In this document: in pieces, positions 9,516-20,090 of the stretch
How positions within the stretch are numbered: the first letter of the stretch is position 1
How the letters are laid out: each line of letters begins with the position of its first letter
NCBI RefSeq assembly: GCF_030035675.1
Contig: NC_084489.1
Span: forward strand, 21,291,501-21,355,500
DNA: 64,000 bases
Direction of reading: 5' to 3'
Origin: Rhineura floridana
Taxonomy: Eukaryota > Chordata > Lepidosauria > Squamata > Rhineuridae
Translations under genes and position numbers: made by a program
Notes under the pieces: model-generated
The model's database searches: none
Told to the model about the DNA's origin: nothing
The model's input: only the letters and a program-made list of their open reading frames with translations

Positions 9516-12500
9516 GACATAAGAACATAAGAAGAGCCTGCTGGATCAGGCCAGTGGCCCATCTAGTCTAGCATCCTGTTCTCACAGTGGCCAACCATGT
9601 GCCTGGGGGAAGCCCGCAAGCAGGACCCGAGTGCAAGAACACTCTCCCCTCCTGAGGCTTCCGGCAACTGTTTTTCAGAAGCGTGCTGCCTCTGACTAGG
9701 GTGGCACAGCACAGCCATCATGGCTAGTAGCCATTGATAGCCCTGTCCTCCATGAATTTGTCTAATCTTTTAAAGCCATCCAAGCTGGTGGCCATTACTG
9801 CATCTTGTGGGAGCAAATTCCATAGTTTAACTATGCGCTGAGTAAAGAAGTACTTCCTTTTGTCTGTCCTGAATCTTCCAACATTCAGCTTCTTTGAATG
9901 TCCACGAGTTCTAGTATTATGAGAGAGGGAGAAAAACTTTTCTCTATCCACTTTCTCAATGCCATGCATAATTTTATACACTTCTATCATGTCTCCTCTG
10001 ACCCGCCTTTTCTCTAAACTAAAAAGCCCCAAATGCTGCAACCTTTGCTCATAAGGGCTCCATCCCCTTGATCATTCTGGTTGCCCTCTTCTGAACCTTT
10101 TCCAACTCTATAATATCCTTTTTGAGATGAGGCGACCAGAACTGTACACGGTATTCCAAATGCGACTGCACCATAGATTTATACAATGGCATTATGATAT
10201 CAGCTGTTTTATTTTCTATACCTTTCCTAATTATCCCTAGCATGGAATCTGCCTTTTTCATAGCTGCCATACACTGGGTCGACATTTTCATCGTGCTGTC
10301 CACTACAACCCCGAGGTCTCTCTTCTGGTCGGTCACCGCCAGTTCAGACCCCATGAGCGTATATGTGAAATGAAGATTTTTTGCTCCAATATGCATAATT
10401 TTACACTTGTTTCTATTGAATTGCATTTGCCATTTTTCCGCCCATTCACTCAGTTTGGAGAGGTCTTTTTGGAGCTCTTCGCAATCCCTTTTTGTTTTAA
10501 CAACCCTGAACAATTTAGTATTGTCAGCAAACTTGGCCACTTCACTGCTCACTCCTAATTCTAGGTCATTAATGAATAAGTTGAAAGTACAGGTCCCAAT
10601 ACCGATCCTTGAGGGACTCCACTTTCTACATCCTCCATTGGGAGAACTGTCCGTTTATTCCTACTCTCTGCTTTCTGCTTCTTAACCAATTCCTTATCCA
10701 CAAGAGGACCTCTCCTCTTATTCCATGACTGCTAAGCTTCCTCAGAAGTCTTTGGTGAGGTACCTTGTCATACGCTTTTTGAAAGTCTAAGTACACTATG
10801 TCCGCTGGATCACCTCTATCTATATGCTTGTTGACACTCTCAAAGAATTCTAATAGGTTACTGAGACAGGACTTTCCCTTGCAGAAGCCATGCTGGCTCT
10901 GCTTCAGCAAGACTTGTTCTTCTATGTGCTTAGTTAATCTAGCTTTAATAATACTTTCTACCAGTTTTCCAGGGACAGAAGTTAAGCTAACTGGCCTGTA
11001 ATTTCTGGGATCCCCCCTGGATCCCTTTTTGACTATTGGCGTTACATTTGCCACTTTCCAGTCCTCAGGCACGGAGGAGGACCCAGGGGACAAGTTACAT
11101 ATTTTAGTTAGCAGATCAGCAATTTCACATTTGAGTTCTTTGAGAACTCTCGGGTGGATGCCATCCGGGCCCGGTTATTTGTCAGTTTTTATATTGTCTA
11201 TTAAGCCTAGAACTTCCTCTCTCGTTACCACGTCTCAGTTCCACAGAATCCCTTCCTGCAAATGTTAGTTCAGGTTCAGGGATCTGCCCTATATCTTCCA
11301 CTGTGAAGACAGATGCAAAAAAAAAAATTAGCTTCTCTGCAATCTCCTTAACATTCTCTAGTACACCTTTGACTCCCTTATCATCCAAGGGTCCAATCGC
11401 CTCCCTAGATGGTCTCCTGCTTTGAATGTATTTATAGAATTTTTTGTTGTTGGTTTTTATGTTCTTAGCAATGTGCTCCTCAAATTCTTTTTTAGCATCC
11501 CTTATTGTCTTGCATTTCTTTTGCCAGAGTTTGTGTTCCTTTTTATTTTCTTCATTTGGACATGACTTCCATATTCTGAAGGAAGACTTTTTGCCTCTAA
11601 GAGCTTCCTTGACTTTGCTCGTTAACCATGCTGGCATCTTCTTGGCCCTGGTGGTACCTTTTCTGATCTGCGGTATGCACTCCACTTGAGCTTCTAATAT
11701 ATTGTTTTTAAACAACTTCCAAGCATTTTAGAGTGATGTGACCCTCTGGACTTTGTTTTTCAGCTTTCTTTTTACCAATCCCCTCATTTTTGTGAAGTTT
11801 CCTCTTTTGAAGTCAAATGTGACCGTGTTGGATTTTCTTGGCAATTGGCCATGTACATGTATGTTTAATTTAATAGCACTATGGTCACTGCTCCCAATCG
11901 GTTCGACAACGCTTACATCTCGCACCAAGTCCTGGTCCCCACTGAGGATTAAGTCCAGGGTTGCCGTCCCTCTGGTCGATTCCATGACCAACTGGCCTAG
12001 GGCATAGTCATTTAGTATATCTAGAAATTTTGCTTCTTTGTCGTGACTGGAACACATATGCAGCCAGTCTATGTCCGGGTAGTTGAAGTCACCCATTACT
12101 ATCACATTTCCTAGTTTGGATGCTTCCTCAATTTCATATCTCATCTCCAGGTCTCCCTGAGCATTTTGATCAGGGGGACGATAGATCGTTCCCAGTATTA
12201 AATCCCTCCTGGGGCATGGTATCACCACCCACAACAATTCTGTGGAGGAGTCCGCCTCTTTTGGGGTTTCAAGCTTGCTGGATTCAATGCCTTCTTTCAC
12301 ACATAGAGTGACACCGCCACCAATACGTCCTTCCCTGTCCTTCCGATATAGTTTATATCCAGGGATAACCGTATCCCACTGGTTTTCTCCATTTCACCAG
12401 GTCTCCGTTATGCTCACTATATCAATGCTCTCCTCTAAGACCAAGCACTCCAGTTCTCCCATCTTGGTTTGGAGGCTTCTAGCATTAGTGTACAGGCACT

Positions 12501-12765
12501 TGTAAGCAGTGTCTCTCTTCAAGTGGCTTTGGCACTTTTGGTTTGGCCTGTGGTAATTTTGCCCTTCTGAATTTATATCCTATGCCCCTGCTCGCACAGT
12601 GCCTACTGCTAGGCCTACCCCTTTTAAAATTTCATAATTTCTTTGGTCTTTATCCCAGGGGGGAGGTTTATTCTGAACCGGACCTTCCTCAGCTCCTGTC
12701 GGGTTTTCCCCCACAGTCAGTTATGGAACAGGTGGGCATGGTTTGTGGGGGAAAAGGACTTGCAA
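9516..12765 (-). mobile_element. CR1 LINE, about 3.2 kb, ORF2 nearly complete but broken
   Basis: Read on the minus strand from about 12.7 kb, the order is as follows. An N-terminal endonuclease start has YTNARSLQTKMGELE. The apurinic endonuclease is at 12300-11728, with VMGDFNYPDIDW and GSSDHSAIKLN. A linker follows at 11715-11182. The RT fingers/palm are at 11093-10626 (NYRPVSLTSVPGKLVE, VYLDFQKAYDKVPH). The RT C-terminal half is at 10552-10049 (VAKFADNTKLFRVV). The C-terminus is at 10041-9724 (LGLFSLEKRRVRGDMIEVYK). The catalytic box reads ADNT rather than ADDT, and at least four frame breaks separate the blocks. The 3' end near 9516 is antisense to CTTATGTTCTTATG. ORF1 was not recognised, so the 5' boundary is approximate. 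Confidence 0.9.
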
Positions 12766-14039
12766 ACTAAATTGGGAGTGTGTGACCCAGATGGTCTCCA
12801 AGAAACATATGTTTCAGTAACCCCCAAAAGAGTGACTAATGCTTTCTTTAGTAGTCCATGAACAACACTCAGTGTTTTGGGGCCTGTGGGAATGGATGTG
12901 CCTTTGGGCAGTATACCATGGCTGCAAGTCAGGTGAATGAGGTGGCGTGATGTGTAGTGAATCTGTGGTACTGGCAGCTAAGATTTATTGGCCCTATTGC
13001 CAAGGTTGCATATGTACTGGTGTCTGTGCTTATTGGACTCTCTGTTCAGCTAAGCTGTGCATAGCTACAGGACTGGTGCCATGGGCCGGCTGGATATAAA
13101 CTTGTGTCCCTAAGCTATAACATGAGTGAGGCTCTTCCCTCTTCAACAAGTATGTGCATTACTTATAGGGTTAGCGCAGTTGACGCTGCTGCTGCTGCCA
13201 CAGAAGCTGTTTTCTGCAAGAATCCAAAAGGCTGCATGTGTACGACGTTCTATAGAATTGTTTACTGTTGTTGGCAAGCGAGCTGCAACAATTATATTCA
13301 ATACCTACCAAAAATTATCTTCATTTTGTATGATGTTTATGGTTTCCTGGTGGCAATGTTGTTAACGTTTTTTCTTTCTTTCTAATGCAAGGCCCCTCGT
13401 AATGTGAGGCCCCAAGCTGTAGCTTGTTTAGCTTGTACGTAAACCTGGCCCTGACTGTGCCAGTACTTGCCCAAACTGGACACTAGCTGAGCATTCTGAA
13501 GCCTCAGAAGGAACCCTCACCAGTCTCACCTGGCTGTGCCACCGCTCACTTCACTTCCTACAGGTCTCTAGACAGCCATTTAGTGGGTGATGGTGCTGCT
13601 TTTGGAAGAAAAGCTTGGCTCCCACCCATAGTCAAGGTGTTGCTTGGCAGGCAGCTACAACTGCCAGTTGAGTGTGGCTCCCATTCAAAGTGACACTGCT
13701 GAAGGCCCACCATAGAATGCTGGCCATTGGAGGAGGGTGTTGGGGCCCCCATCAGCACCATCCTGCTGAAGGCTCCCTGAAGTCTGAGGCCAGCCATGTA
13801 GGGCTGACATCATGTGGTTCCTGAAGCGTATCGTTGCTGCGTGCGTAAGTACTGCTCTGAATCACAGCCATCTTAGCTGGGGCATGGGCCTGAGCTGCCT
13901 GTGCTTTATTCCCAACGTGAGAGGTGGCAGGAAGTCAGGTCCTCATTTCGGGAACCTAGTACAACCATTCTGCACGCGCCAAAGGCTGCTTATATGGATA
14001 TTGAAGTATGAGGGAAAGGCTTGTTTATATGTGCTCCGG
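12766..14039. other. Upstream spacer with a possible hAT-like end
   Basis: No gene was recognised. At about 13386-13470 the sequence GGCCCCTCGTAATGTGAGGC followed by GCTTGTTTAGCTTGTACG and GGCCCTGACTG resembles the terminus of a hAT-type repeat read inward from the right. The short open frames at 13104-13385 and 13558-13797 show no domain. Confidence 0.35.
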
Positions 14040-14185
14040 AGTAGTGTCTGATTTCAAATGCCAGCTCAGCCTGGCGATACTCGGTGAGTGCGCTTGAGCC
14101 ACGCATCGTCATTCAGCCTCAACTACCTCACGGGGTTGTAGTGAGGGAGGGGAACAGGAAAGGGGAGAACCATGCATACTGAACA
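14040..14185 (+). mobile_element. MIR-like (CORE) SINE fragment
   Basis: TTCAGCCTCAACTACCTCAC followed by GGGGTTGTAGTGAGGGAGG matches the conserved 3' half of reptile MIR-like SINEs (CAGCCTAACCTACCTCACAG type). It is short and diverged. Confidence 0.45.
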
Positions 14186-15120
14186 ACGAAGGAGTACTAC
14201 TACTGGTAACGTTACTTCGCACGTTCAAGGAGGCGCCGCCCTGGCACTGAAAACTGTTTGCATGTTAAACAAGTCTTCTTTTTACCGATTTGTTTGTCCA
14301 GCAGAGAGGAGAGCAGGGCTGTTTTCGCCCCGCTCCACTCCACTTCCCCCGCACCAGATCGGCAGGTTAAGACGCTGCCAACAGGCGCTAACACAACCAC
14401 GTTGCAAACTCAACGGGACCTGTTTGGAACTCCTCCCCGCCAGCCCCAGCTCCTCCTCCTCTAGCCTAGCACGGGACGACGAGCGAGAGAAGAGCGAGCG
14501 AGCGACAGAGAAAGGGAAGAGGAAGAGGCCGACGTGCCTCAACGGCCCAGAGTCTGAGCTGGGACGGCGGTGAAACAAGTGACAACGGCAGAAGGAAGCC
14601 GAGGCGGGAGGGCGAGCAACGGCAGCAGCGCCATGGCCCTCCCAAGAGCAGCGTGACTTGCCGCACCGCAGCCACCCCAAGTGCCACGAGAACTTCTCCT
14701 CGAGAGAGGCAAACGTTTTCCAAGGAGCAGGCAGAGTCCGCGCCTAAGTGAGTAAGGCTTGCAACGTGGTAGCACGCTTGCGTTGGTTTATCTCTTTCGC
14801 GCGCGCAGTGGAACGTCCTGGGCCACCTCGCGTGGGAAGACTGGCGAGTTTGTTCCAGCCCTGCGCGGGAACTGCGAAGCTTGCACTCCCGCTGCTTAGA
14901 GTGGCCCCAGTGTCTCCTCAATACTTTACCTTGAAGGAGGGGAGTAGGTAGGAGAACGGGGAAATTCTTAAGGAAGCGAAGCGGGGTGAGGGGTAGGAGG
15001 AGACAAATTATCTTCTCCAAGTTTAGGGCGGGTGGGCGGTGAAGGACAGGACGTGCGAATTGCAAAGATTTCCCCTAGTTGGGGAAAAAATCTGGAAATC
15101 GCACGCTTCCTTTCTCCCTC
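14170..15120 (+). promoter_or_regulatory. LIMD1: CpG-rich promoter region of LIMD1
   Basis: This is the first block in the window dense in CG dinucleotides (for example GGGACGACGAGCGAGAG, GCGAGCGAGCGACAG, TTTCGCGCGCGCAGTGG). No strong TATA box is evident, which fits a dispersed-start CpG-island promoter. It lies 0.6-1.6 kb upstream of the LIMD1 start codon on the same strand. Long chance open frames on both strands here (for example minus 14466-15065) reflect GC content, not genes. Use as the LIMD1 promoter is inferred from position and composition. Confidence 0.65.
14540..14747 (+). other. LIMD1: Possible non-coding first exon of LIMD1 (5' UTR)
   Basis: A good splice donor, AA|GTGAGTAAG, occurs at 14748. 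A pyrimidine-rich tract ending in GGATAG at 15744 gives a plausible acceptor 26 bases before the start codon. Together they would join a CpG-island 5' UTR exon to the coding exon by an intron of about 1 kb. The exon start shown is arbitrary. An unspliced 5' UTR is the alternative. Confidence 0.3.
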
Positions 15121-15744
15121 CCTCCTCAGTGAGTAACCTGCGGCTTCCCTGAAGCTCATTCTATTTCCTTTGGGTTGGTGGGCTTTTCCTGTTTTCTCCA
15201 GGCACGTTGGCCTCTTCTCAGCCCCGTGGGCGACGTTTGACCTGACCCAAACAACGCTCAATGACCGATAGCTTGTCTGGCCTGAAGGTTAATATTTAGC
15301 TAGGAGGTAATTTCCTCTGGTCATGACAAGGGAAATGTGTCGTTTTGATGAGGTCCCTGCTAAAATAATCCTTTATTATTTATTTTTTCAGCATTTTCAC
15401 TCGAGTAAGAAACCGGGGAAAGCTGAAGAAATGTTTATCTCAGCCTGAGATTTCTTTACAAATTAAAAGCACACATAGTTGGATCTTACAGTTTTTGGGT
15501 ACACTCTGCATTTAAAGTTATCTTGTATAAACTGAGAAAGATGAAACTTTTTAAAAACAATGTTTGGTACACATATTATTTTCCTCTACTTTTTCTTCAG
15601 CAAAAATATTAATTATGTATTATAAGGGATGTTTTGGAGCTTTCTAATAACGCCATTGGTTCCTGAGTGGAAATCTTGAGTTTAACAAAGCAGATTGACC
15701 TCAGGACTTTCCTTTTGCCTTAATTTTTTCATCCTGTTGGATAG
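15121..15744 (+). other. AT-rich spacer, probable 5' UTR or 5' UTR intron
   Basis: Composition drops sharply from CpG-rich to AT-rich. No repeat or coding sequence was recognised. It ends in a polypyrimidine tract and AG at 15743-15744. Confidence 0.35.
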
Positions 15745-15770
15745 TGTTTGCACAAGTGAATTTTTACAAA

Positions 15771-17268
15771 ATGGATAAATATGATGATCTGGGTCTGGAG
15801 GCAAGTAAATTTATAGAAGATCTGAATATGTATGAAGCCTCCAAAGATGGTCTCTTTCGAGTAGACAAAGCAGTTGAGAACAACCCAGAATTTGAAGAAA
15901 CAAGGAAGGTTTTTGCTACAAAAATGGCCAAAATTCACCTTCAGAAACAGCGAGAACAAGAGGAACTGATAAAAGCAACCTCAGGGGCTCCAAATGGCGG
16001 GGCTGGTTTTGTTATTCAGCATCCGCTTCCAGGCCATCCTGTAGCCAGGGGCGCTGCAGGAGCAAATAAACTGCATTCAGGAGAAAATAAAGCAAAGCCC
16101 CCTTTGGCTACATCATCAACAGTGTGTGCAGGCCACCAGCTTGCCTTCCCAAATCAGCCTCAAGCTCATGATGATGGAGAGCGAGCAAAGTTATCCCAAG
16201 ATGGCAGGAGGGCCAGTGGTGATTATGGATACAGTGAAAGTCTGGGGAGTTCAGATATTTCTGGAGGACGCAGTTATCAGAGAGCAGGTCAAGTGAACCC
16301 ATGTAGTTCTAAGACATCTTTTTGTTCTCTTTCCCACGAGGAGCCAAGTAACAGTGATACTCAGACAGGCATTCAAAGTTGGGGAAGAGATGCTGGCAAG
16401 TTTTCCAGCCAAAAATCCAATATGGGCTCCCATTTATGGTCCAGTGTTAATCATGATGAGTCATTGCAGAGAAGTTCTACAAAACCTCAAGCGGATCTCC
16501 ATCCATACCAGCAGTTACGAAACTCTTGCAGGTCTTCAGAAAGTGGGTATGGAAGTCAGGAAAGTGGCGGTGAAGGCCCTGGGCTTAGTCAAAGCTATGA
16601 GCAAAGTCCAGCTTGCCCAAGATCGTCATCTTTCTCACACACCTGTACCCCATTGTCCTCTTCTGTTGGTTTTGGTGATGAATTGCCTGCAGGATATTCA
16701 CAGCAGAGATCTTCCTCATTCTGTGCTTCATCGGCACACCCGTCTCAGGTTCTTTTGAATCCATCTGATAATTTTAATCCAACCTGTGGTATAGAGATGT
16801 GGGCTTCTGGCACCTCAAATAAAAACAATGGTAATATTCAGTCAAGACATAGTGATAATAATCAGTTGTCAGTTTCTGGCTCACTTCCTGCTGCGCTACC
16901 TCCAAGTGTTGATTATCAGCAAACTAACACTCATCCAAAGCCTACAGGCCATTTTGTAGTCCATGGTCAGAATCACAGGCTTAATTGTGCTGGATCTGGC
17001 ATGAATCCTCAGCAGAATTCCGTTGGTACAACATCTCATGGGCCAATGATTTCTGATGTTCCAAAATCTCCTTTTAAAGAGGGCATCACCTCTCTGCAGC
17101 ATGACTCTGGTCACCAAGAAACCACCACTTCTGCAAAAATAAAACTACCCTGTCAGACACTCCTTCCCCAGCAGGATCAAGGACCATCCACAGCTGAATT
17201 AAAATTAGAAGCTCTTACCCAGCGTCTGGAGCAGGAGATGGATGCTTGTCCAAAGGCTGACTACTTTG
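15771..17268 (+). CDS. LIMD1: LIM domain-containing protein 1, first coding exon (pre-LIM region, partial CDS)
   Basis: This exon encodes residues 1-499 of LIMD1, an Ajuba/Zyxin-family scaffold. The family is known to shuttle between cell contacts and nucleus and to link the hypoxia (PHD2/VHL), Hippo (LATS), microRNA-silencing and pRB pathways. The N-terminus MDKYDDLGLEASKFIEDLNM is nearly identical to the mammalian protein from memory, as are the following KDGLFRVDK and NPEFEETRKVFATKMAKIHL. A long Ser/Gly/Gln-rich, probably disordered region follows (SGYGSQESGG near residues 266-275). Conservation returns at the end: KIKLPCQTLL, AELKLEALTQRLEQEMDA, PKADYFG. The ATG at 15771 has A at -3 and G at +4. 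An in-frame GTG 27 bases upstream is not the likely start. The exon ends at TTTG|GTAGGT, leaving phase 1. The pre-LIM region is somewhat longer than in human (about 470). Confidence 0.95.
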
Positions 17269-17280
17269 GTAGGTATATGT

Positions 17281-18424
17281 TTTCACATGTATAATGCATT
17301 GCTTTTCATTTATATGTTCAGTGATAAAAGCTACAGTATTTGCACCTGCAGGCATATTTTCTTGTTTTCTTTTCTCCTGTGTCAGTAATCATGGGGAACA
17401 ACTAATACTTTTTAAATTATATTTTTGAAAGCTACAATTTTAATGTAATTTCAGCAGAAAATGATAAGCTAGAGAAAAATGACTGAAAAGTATATTTTAG
17501 AAGCAAGTTGATATACCAATTTTAATGTCTCAAAGACTGCAGTTAATTTCTACTGTGTGTTGGATTATAACCATTTTAAAGTAATTGTGATTTTAAAATA
17601 AACTGATGGGGAAATTGATTAAATATTTCCAAAAATCATGAAGTTGACTATGTCCAAATGTAGTTGCATATTTTGGTGACAACCTGAAAAAGTGTCATAT
17701 GAAAGATACTGACCACAGTCCACCAATTGGTATCAAGTTCTATAGGAGTGGATCAAGGAAATACAGCAGCAACTCTTCATGAAATTGCATCTTGATTGTA
17801 TTGTGTTTAGACAACTAAGCTCACCATCTTGTGAGCCAAAGTACTAAGATTTAAGACAACCGCAGAAGAATCATTGGGAAATTAGCTTTCAATCTTTGGT
17901 TGGCAACTTATTTGTGGGCCTCTTTGAATGGTTGATGGGGCAAAGAGTGAAGTCTCTTTCTCCCCTCCCCCTAACTCTGTTAGTGAGGATTCTGCTACCT
18001 CTTATCCTCCCAACTCTGCAAGAGGTGGTGGTGATACAGAACAACAGAATTCAGTGAGAGTACGTGCAAAGTGAAAGTGCTTCCCAGGGTTGGGTGTGCT
18101 TTTGGAGGAATATGAGACTTCAGAAGGGATTCTGATGCGTACTTTTATATGGTATATCTCTTGCCTTGCTCTTCTGTAGCCCTCCTATACTCCCTTCTTA
18201 CATGTGGGAGAACTAGCTCCCTTACTAGTAGTGCACTGAAGTCAGTTGAGTACATGTTATATTCAATCCCCTATGTTGACACTTGTTGACCCATAGGTTA
18301 AATAATTAATTGGACAGTTGACAGGCCTTATTGTGTCATTCTTCTTGTTTTTCCACTAGAAATGGAGACATTCAAGTGCTCAGTATTTTTGGTGTCTTAC
18401 CATTAGGACATGTTCTTGAGGAGA
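17281..18424. other. Intron 1 stretch without recognised element
   Basis: AT-rich intronic sequence with no repeat or exon recognised. Confidence 0.4.
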
Positions 18425-18612
18425 TTAAAAACAGAAGGGAGTAGAAAAAGAGGAAGGCCAAACAAGAGATGGATTGATTCCATAAAGGAAGTCACAGACC
18501 TGAACTTACAAGATCTGAACAGGGTGGTTCATGACAGATGCTCTTGGAGGTCACTGATTCATAGGGTCGCCATAAGTTGTAGTCGACTTGAAGGCACATA
18601 ACAACAACAAGT
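18425..18612 (+). mobile_element. BovB LINE 3' end
   Basis: GAGTAGAAAAAGAGGAAGGC, then GGATTGATTCCATAAAGGAA, CATAGGGTCGCCATAAG, TCGACTTGAAGGCACATAAC and an (ACA)n tail match the 3' end of the BovB at 6405-7373. The peptide KRGRPNKRWIDSIKEVTDLN is the BovB C-terminus. It is severely 5'-truncated. Confidence 0.85.
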
Positions 18613-19004
18613 AGGCTCATTATGCATTTCTGACCCTAGTATCTTATGGATTTCCATCTTTGCAAGGTGGAGTACTGACCTTTAGAGAAGCTGAGCAGAG
18701 CCATTCTGTAGGTATGTGAGAAGAGGTTGCCAGTATAATCAGAAATGGTAGATCTGCTGTTGGCTCTACTGAAAGCAAAGAAGATTTTGCCATTAATTTT
18801 GTCTGCTTCTTTTTTCAGTTTTAGATCTTAGGGTAAATGTCAGAAATGTCACAGCATCAGTACAATAAACCATTTGTCCTTTTATATTCCACTTGATTCT
18901 TATATTTAAAACACCTCCAAGAGTTTGCAAAAAAGGGAACGATGTCACACTTCTATTTACATTTTTTCTAGCCTTATAGTTGCCATCACTTAACGGGTAT
19001 CCAA

Positions 19005-19108
19005 TGTGGTACCTTCCAGATGTTGCTGGACTCCAGGTCCTTTCAGGGCTGACTAGCATGGCCAATGGTCAGGGATGATGGAAGTTGTAGTCCAGTAAAC
19101 ACATCTTG
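19005..19108. mobile_element. MITE family A copy
   Basis: CCTTCCAGATGTTGCTGGAC is mirrored by GATGATGGAAGTTGTAGTCC and ACACATCTTGTTGG. It is the same palindrome as 5646-5792, with worn ends. Confidence 0.6.
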
Positions 19109-19499
19109 TTGGCTACCTCTGTTTTAGGCATTAATTACTTGGGCACTAAGATCCTGTTAGTACTAAGGTGGAACAGTTTGTTCTAATAAGCACAGGGCTG
19201 CTACAGAAAATGGTTGGCCCTGTGTTGAGTTTCCCCTTCCCTCCCCAGTACAGTGACATCAAGTCACAAGGTAATTTTTTCTGAAAAGCAGAGGACAGCA
19301 GCCCTGTATTTCTTAAAACATGTAATTCTTCAAGAAATAATTTTCTCTTGTTTGGTCAGGCCAAGATCTTCAGCATTCTGTGGCCAGCTAGATACCTCTG
19401 GCAGTTCACAAGTGGATCATGAGGACGATGGCCTTCCCCTGTTGTCTCCAACAGTAGATTGCCTCTGAAAAGTGTTGTTAGTGCCACATTCTAGAAGGA

Positions 19500-19625
19500 G
19501 GCTCTGAGGCTAGTACGGAAGTGGTTTGTTTAAGGCCAATCAGTGAATGTGGGTAGAGTTTGAGATTTAAACTGAGGTTTTCCCTGCTCGTAGTTGAATG
19601 TTTATAATCATAACCACTGTTCTGC
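19500..19625 (-). mobile_element. Old tRNA-derived (MIR-like) SINE
   Basis: On the plus strand, AAGGCCAATCAGTGAATGTG, GAGATTTAAACTGAGG and CATAACCACTGTTCTGCACC follow the antisense layout of tRNA-headed SINEs (B-box then A-box). It is strongly diverged. Confidence 0.4.
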
Positions 19626-19907
19626 ACCAGCTTTCTTCTGGCAATGAACTTTTTTGTGTGTGTTAAAACAAAACCGTTCTTATCTCAGCAAAATGCTAAT
19701 TTGTAATTAGAAGGTTTGTGGGCTGCAAAGTATGTTGTCTATGTAAAATTGAAACTAGGATCTACCAGTAGGGGCTTATTTAATGTTATTCATTATTCCT
19801 CAGATTTGTCTGGCTTAACTTGCAAACAAATTTATTGAGGAAAGCCATATACAAACATTTGTGAACTACCTGTGGCACTCAGATTCTAAACATAAATTTT
19901 AAGTTAG

Positions 19908-20090
19908 GCCCCAGTTCCTAATCCACACTAGGATTTCTTTGCAGCAGGTTACAAAATTGTCTTGAACACAAGTGAAATGGTTTCAGACTCTTTTAATCAT
20001 GAACCTGGGCTAATATAAGCAGAGTAGAAAAGCACCTGACAGCAAGCAGAAGTGGTCGTGTGAATTAGGATGGAACTGTAGTTGGGATTT
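19908..20090. mobile_element. Possible MITE with inverted ends
   Basis: CCAGTTCCTAATCCACAC on the left is mirrored by GTGTGAATTAGGATGGAACT on the right, about 180 bp apart. No coding sequence. The superfamily is unknown. Confidence 0.4.

Noticed and set aside
13104-13385. A small gene with an Ala-rich run
   Set aside because: Short, with no conserved motif and no splice context. It lies beside a possible hAT terminus, so it is more likely repeat-derived.
14172-15261. Several long open frames on both strands near the promoter
   Set aside because: GC-rich composition with few stop codons. No conserved protein motif. They overlap the CpG island.
16108-17117. Open frames overlapping LIMD1 exon 1 on the other strand or frame
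   Set aside because: Shadows of the real coding frame.
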